Assembly: GCA_963575745.1 (NCBI GenBank)
Contig: CAUYUJ010000847.1
Span: forward strand, 245,141-309,140
Source of the DNA: Prorocentrum cordatum
Taxonomy: Eukaryota; Sar; Dinophyceae; Prorocentrales; Prorocentraceae
Reading direction: 5' to 3'
Length of the DNA stretch: 64,000 nucleotides
A model generated the notes under the pieces. That model was not told where the DNA came from, did not search any database, and saw only the letters and a list, made by a program, of their open reading frames with translations. Each line of letters opens with the position of its first letter. Within the stretch, counting starts at the first letter, position 1. Shown here one piece after another: positions 59,371 to 64,000 of this stretch. Both the position numbers and the translations under genes were made by a program.

Positions 59371-60465
59371 ACTGAGGGGTGTGCCGAAATTGGTTTGGGG
59401 ACGCATGTGGACGGTAGCGCTTGGGCCTTCGGTGGAGCCCCCGATGGGGCCACGAAACATGTTAGAGGTGTGCGGACATAGGTGTGGGGAACGCAAGTGG
59501 ACGGCGGCACTGGGGACTTCGGTGGAATTCCTTATGGAGCCACAGAATTTGTGAGGGGTGTGCCGAAATGGGTCTGGGGGACGCACGTGGACGATGGCAC
59601 TCGGGCCTTCGGTGGAGCGCCCTATGGAGCCACGAAACGTGTGAGGGGTGTGCCGAAATGGGTGTGGGGTGTGGGGGACGCATGTGGACGGTGGCACTGG
59701 GGCCTTCGGTGGAGCTCCCTATTGGGCCACGAAGCGTGTGAGGGGTGTGCCGAATGGGTGAGGGGGACGCACGTGGACGGTGGCACTGGGGCCTTCGGTG
59801 GAGCGCCCTATTGGGCCACGACGCGTGTGAGGGGTGTGCCGCAATGGGTGTGAGGACGCATGTGGACGGTGGCACTGGGGCCTTCGGTGGAGCTTCCTAC
59901 TTGGCCACGAAACGTGTGAGGGGTGTACCGAAATGGGTGCGGGGGACGCATGTGGACGGTGGCACTGGGGCTTTCGGTGGAGCTCCCTATTGAGCCACGA
60001 AACGTGTGAGGGGTTTGCCGAAATGGGTGCGGGGGACGCATGTGGACGGTGGCACTGGGGCCTTCGGTGGAGCTCCCTATTAGGCCACGAAGCGTGTGAT
60101 GGGTGTGCCGAAATGGGTGTGGGGGACGCATGTGGACGGTGGCACTGGGGCCTTCGGTGGAGCTCCCTATGGGGCCACGAAACGTGTGAGGGGTGTGCCG
60201 AAATGGGTGAGGGGGACGCATGTGGACGGTGGCATTGGGGCCTTCGGTGGAGCTCCCTATTAGGCCACGAAGCGTGTGATGGGTGTGCCGAAATGGGTCT
60301 GGGGGACGCACGTGGACCGTGCCACTGGGGCCTTCGATGGAGCTCCCTATTGGGCCACGAAGCGCGTGAGGGGTGTGCCGAAATCTGCGCGGGGGGCGCA
60401 TGTGGACGGTAGCACTGGGGCCTTCAGTGGAGCTCCCTGTTGGGCCACGAAACGCTGTACTGGAT
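59371..60465 (+). repeat. 90-bp satellite, array 1 (12 units)
   Basis: Units are marked by GACGCATGTGGACGGTGGCA-type words at 59401, 59491, 59581, 59678, 59767 and then every 90 bp to 60396. Each unit also has CCTTCGGTGGAGC, TGGGCCACGAAACGTGTGAG and GGTGTGCCGAAATGGG. The 90-bp length is 30 codons, so several frames on both strands stay open. Confidence 0.97.
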
Positions 60466-60514
60466 GGGTCAAACGCAGGGAGGAGGAAGGAGGGGGACGA
60501 GGAGAGGAGAGGAG

Positions 60515-60660
60515 AGGACCCAACACCACAGGATGGTTGGGAACAACAAAAATTAGCCTGGCGAAGGACCCAACCATATGCAGTTGAGAGTACCGCAATT
60601 GTGAATATCTTCTTCGGTGGCGCTCCCTATGGGGCCACGAGCCGTATGAGGGGTGTGCCG
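60515..60660 (+). repeat. Satellite leader, copy 2, with GGATGGTTGG pre-block
   Basis: ACCCAACACCACAGGATGGT precedes the leader ATTAGCCTGGCGAAGGACCC at 60552, with the same order as copies 1 and 3. Confidence 0.85.
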
Positions 60661-60964
60661 AAATGCGTGGCAGTGTACACAACACGAACGAAGACGATAG
60701 GTCCGAATATGAAAGCTTGAGCGCGTGCGAGTCGGATCGCGAGCGAGTCTGATTATGAATGAATCTGCGCGCGATTGATTCTATTCGCATGAATGCGTGC
60801 ATGGATACGCCCAGTGTAAATGTATGTATACGACTGTGAACAGTTTGGGTCTGCGTGACTCTCGGTACTCGTGACTCTGAGCGTCGCCTCTGCAGGGGGC
60901 TTCCCTGGGAACCCCGACGGCAGCGCCCGCGCGCCGCGACGCCCATGTCGGCACGCCACACACC
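60661..60964. other. Unique insert between leader 2 and array 2
   Basis: About 300 bp without satellite units, rich in GAATGCGTGC and CGCGAGCGAG words. No gene recognised. Confidence 0.5.
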
Positions 60965-63065
60965 TGGTGTGCGGGACGCATGCGGACGGCAGCACTGGGG
61001 CCTTCGGTGGAGCTCCCTGTGGGGCCACGAAACGTGTGAGGGGTGTGCCGAAATGGGTGTGCGGGACGCATGCGGACGGCAGCCATGGGGCCTTCGGTGG
61101 AGCTCCCTATGGGGCCACGAAACGTGTGAGGGGTGTGCCGAAATGGGTGTGCGGGACGCATGCGGACGGCAGCCATGGGGCCTTCGGTGGAGCTCCCTGT
61201 GGGGCCACGAAACGTGTGAGGGGTGTGCCGAAATGGGTGTGCGGGACGCATGCGGACGGCAGCCATGGGGCCTTCGGTGGAGCTCCCTGTGGGGCCACGA
61301 AACGTGTGAGGGGTGTGCCGAAATGGGTGTGCGGGACGCATGCGGACGGCAGCACTGGGGCCTTCGGTGGAGCTCCCTGTGGGGCCACGAAACGTGTGAG
61401 GGGTTGTGCCGAAATGGGCGTGCGGGACGCATGCGGACGGCAGCACTTGGGGCCTTCGGTGGAGCTCCCTATGGGGCCACGAAACGTGTGAGGGGTGTGC
61501 CGAAATGGTGTGCGGGACGCATGCGGACGGCAGCACTGGGGCATTGGTGGAGCTCCCTTTGGGGCCTCGAAACGCGTGTGGAGTGGTGTGCAGACTGGTT
61601 GTTGCGGGAAGCATTGCGGACGGCAGCACTTGGGGCTTCGGTCGGGGCTCATGTTGGGGCCACCTAACGTGGTGCAGGGGTCCTCGTGCCGAAAATGGGT
61701 GTTGCGGGAGACGCATGCGGACGCAGCCATGGGGCTTCGCGTGGAGCTCCCTATGGGGGCCACGGAAAACGTGTGAGGGGTGTGCCGAAATGGGTGTGCG
61801 GGACGCATGCGGACGGCAGCCATGGGGCCTTTCGGTGGAGCTCCCTGTGGGGCCACGAAACGTGTGAGGGGTGTGCCGAAATGGGTGTGCGGGACGCATG
61901 CGGACGGCAGCACTGGGGCCTTCGGTGGAGCTCCCTATGGGGCCTCGAAACGTGTGAGGGGTGTGCCGAAATGGGTGTGCGGGACGCATGCGGACGGCAG
62001 CAATGGGGCCTTCGGTGGAGCTCCCTATGGGGCCACGAAACGTGTGAGGGGTGTGCCGAAATGGGTGTGCGGGACGCATGCGGACGGCAGCACTGGGGCC
62101 TTCGGTGGAGCTCCCTGTGGGGCTACGAAACGTGTGAGGGGTGTGCCGAAATGGGTGTGCGGGACGCATGCGGACGGCAGCCATGGGGCCTTCGGTGGAG
62201 CTCCCTATGGGGCCACGAAACGTGTGAGGGGTGTGCCGAAATGGGTGTGCGGGACGCATGCGGACGGCAGCACTGGGGCTTTCGGTGGAGCTCCCTGTGG
62301 GGCCACGAAACGTGTGAGGGGTGTGCCGAAATGGGTGTGCGGGACGCATGCGGACGGCAGCCATGGGGCCTTCGGTGGAGCTCCCTGTGGGGCCACGAAA
62401 CGTGTGAGGGGTGTGCCGAAATGGGTGTGCGGGACGCATGCGGACGGCTGCACTGGGGCCTTCGGTGGAGCTCCCTGTGGGGCCACGAAACGTGTGAGGG
62501 GTGTGCCGAAATGGGTGTGCGGGACGCATGCGGACGGCAGCACTGGGGACTTCGGTGGAGCTCCTTGTGGGGCCACGAAACGTGTGAGGGGTGTGCCGAA
62601 ATGGGTGTGCGGGACGCATGCGGACGGCAGCCATGGGGCCTTCGGTGGAGCTCCCTGTGAGGGCCACGAAAAACGTGTGAGGGGTGCTGCCGAAATCTAG
62701 TGCGGGACGCATTGCGGACGCAAGCACTGGGGCCTTCGGTGGAGCTCCCTATGGGGCCACGAAGCGTGTGAGGGTGTGTGCCGAACAATGGGTGTGGAGG
62801 GGACGCTTAGCGGACGCGCACTGGGCCTTCGGTGGGAGCTCCTTGTAGGGGCCACGAAACCGAGTGAGGGGTGTTGCCGAAATGGGGGTTGCGGACGCAT
62901 GCGGACGGCGCCATGGTAGGCCTTCGCTGGAGCTCCCTAGGGCAACGAAACGTGTGAGGGGTGTGCGAAATGGATAGTGCGGGACGCATGCGGTCGGCAG
63001 CACTTTGGGGCCTACGGTGGAGCTCCCTGTGGGGCCACGAAACCGTGTGAGGGGGTGTGTCCGAA
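60965..63065 (+). repeat. 90-bp satellite, array 2 (about 23 units)
   Basis: Units carry GGGACGCATGCGGACGGCAG then CACTGG or CCATGG, CCTTCGGTGGAGCTCCC, TGT or TAT, and GGGGCCACGAAACGTGTGAG. Period is exactly 90 bp in clean parts (61021 to 61380, 61850 to 62640). Units around 61400-61780 and after 62640 are full of small indels. The array is homogenised separately from array 1 (GCGGACGGCAG versus GTGGACGGTGG). Confidence 0.97.
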
Positions 63066-63079
63066 GTGTGTGATGACGA

Positions 63080-63135
63080 TGAGTTGCCGACGATTGACCA
63101 ATGACGATGAAGATGATGCTGATGACGATGATGAT

Positions 63136-63218
<83 letters not shown>

Positions 63219-63260
63219 ATGATGATGATGATGATGATGATGGGAGGAGGGAGGAGGGAG
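63080..63260 (+). repeat. (GAT)n microsatellite
   Basis: GAT/ATG run with a GGTGGTGGTG segment, then GGGAGGAGGGAGG. Confidence 0.95.
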
Positions 63261-63315
63261 GAGGGGGAGGAGGAGGAGAGGAGGTGGGACGCGGGGCGCT
63301 GTCTCTTCAAAACGA

Positions 63316-63475
63316 GGACCCAACACCACAGGATGGTTGGGAAAATCAACAGCAAGAACAACAACAACAACAACAAAAAATTATCCTGGCGAAGGACCAA
63401 ACCATATGCAGCTGTGGGCACCGCAATTGTGAACATCTTCTCCGGTGAAACTCACTATGGGGCCACGAAGCGCTG
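63316..63475 (+). repeat. Satellite leader, copy 3, with GGATGGTTGG pre-block
   Basis: ACCCAACACCACAGGATGGT, a CAA-rich stretch, then TTATCCTGGCGAAGGACC, AACCATATGCAGCTG, CCGCAATTGTGAACATCTTC and TATGGGGCCACGA. Confidence 0.85.
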
Positions 63476-64000
63476 CACCGGGTGGGGGGGAACGCTGTTC
63501 TGGGTGAGTGGTGTGTGTCAAGTAAGGTTTCCGGGACGCATGCGGACGGTCCCACTGGGGGCTTCGGTGAAGCTCCTTATGGGGCCACGAAACGCTGTAT
63601 TGGGTAAGTGAAAATGCCAAATTGGGCTTCCGGGACGCATGCGGACGGTCCCACTGGAGGCTTCGGTGGCAATCCCTATGGGGCCACGAAACGCTGTACT
63701 GGGTGGGTGAAAATGCCAAATTGGGTTTCCGGGACGCATGCGGACGGTTCCACTGGGGGCTTCGGTGGAGCTCACTAAGGGGCCACGAAACGCTGTATCG
63801 GGTGGGTAAAAATGCCACGTTGGGCTTTCGGGACGCATGCGGGCGGTGGCACTGGGGCCTTCGGTGGAGTTCCCGAGGGGGCCACGAAATTTTTGATTGG
63901 GTGTATGAAAATGCCAAAATATCTGTTTCGGGACGCTTGCGGCCGGTCCCGCTGGGGCCTTCGGTGGAGCTCCATGCGCTGCACTGGGTGAGTGAAAATG
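63476..64000 (+). repeat. 99-100-bp satellite, array 3 (runs off the edge)
   Basis: GGGACGCATGCGGACGG recurs at about 63531, 63631, 63730, 63829 and 63928. The extra 9-10 bp over arrays 1 and 2 lies in the segment GTGAAAATGCCAAATTGGG. It continues past the end of the window. Confidence 0.95.

Noticed and set aside
60781-62727. 648-codon reverse-strand gene
   Set aside because: It reads the satellite in one of several open frames and is interrupted wherever units carry indels.
59278-64000. CRISPR array with leader
   Set aside because: Units are contiguous 90-100 bp repeats without unique spacers, there are no cas genes and the genome is eukaryotic; the leader resemblance is only formal.

Overview
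The window reads as nuclear DNA of a core dinoflagellate. The strongest sign is the dinoflagellate spliced leader (SL), whose core CCATTTTGGCTCAAG occurs at four loci (12.78, 19.95, 33.60 and 48.55 kb). At three of them it is stacked in several copies, as expected when trans-spliced mRNA is copied back into the genome. Very high GC, heavy trinucleotide microsatellites, and degraded Ty1/copia and LINE elements with dinoflagellate-style proteins agree with this. No rRNA, tRNA, CRISPR or prokaryotic operon was found. One 100-N scaffold gap lies at 30437-30536. I cannot name the species.

Layout. 0-12.7 kb: microsatellites (GGA, CTC, GTT, GAT), an AT-rich island, three fold-back structures, a duplicated ~0.8 kb TTGGGGCCTC-rich repeat and short dispersed repeats; no convincing gene. 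12.77-17.65 kb: a retro-recycled, frame-broken gene of unknown function behind stacked SL relicts. It carries a family of small hairpins with a near-constant CTTCA loop and differing stems, which continues into the downstream non-coding DNA. 19.1-25.3 kb: copies of a 58-60 bp block ending TATCCCCACCAG, a second stacked SL relict, a Gln-rich reading frame and ~150-240 bp minisatellites. 25.3-33.35 kb: GC-rich spacer, microsatellites, the gap and dispersed repeats.

33.36-47.77 kb is a nested structure. A decayed LINE with a 15-nt SL relict at its 5' end lies between two (ATC)n tracts. Inside its endonuclease domain sits a 9.38 kb Ty1/copia element (34993-44375) with 180-bp LTRs (4 differences), a GTTT target duplication and a candidate primer binding site. 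The copia order is Gag, CCHC knuckle, protease, a separate 314-aa ORF in another frame, a cytosine-C5-methyltransferase-like domain, integrase, and RT-RNase H. Several frame breaks make it non-autonomous as written.

48.5-54.8 kb: a second, much better preserved LINE with three stacked SLs, ORF1 and an endonuclease-RT ORF2 broken by one frameshift, lying between (CTC)n tracts. 54.8-59.2 kb: microsatellites, a GGTACC-rich minisatellite, a 181-bp fold-back and GC-rich spacer. 59.26-64 kb: satellite arrays with 90-bp units (99-100 bp in the last), each array introduced by the same ~95-bp leader.

The only recognisable genes are retroelement genes; two further reading frames (13.0-17.65 kb and 20.0-21.8 kb) have no assigned function. 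The unifying theme is RNA recycling: trans-spliced transcripts reverse-transcribed and reinserted, in two cases between tracts of one microsatellite motif.
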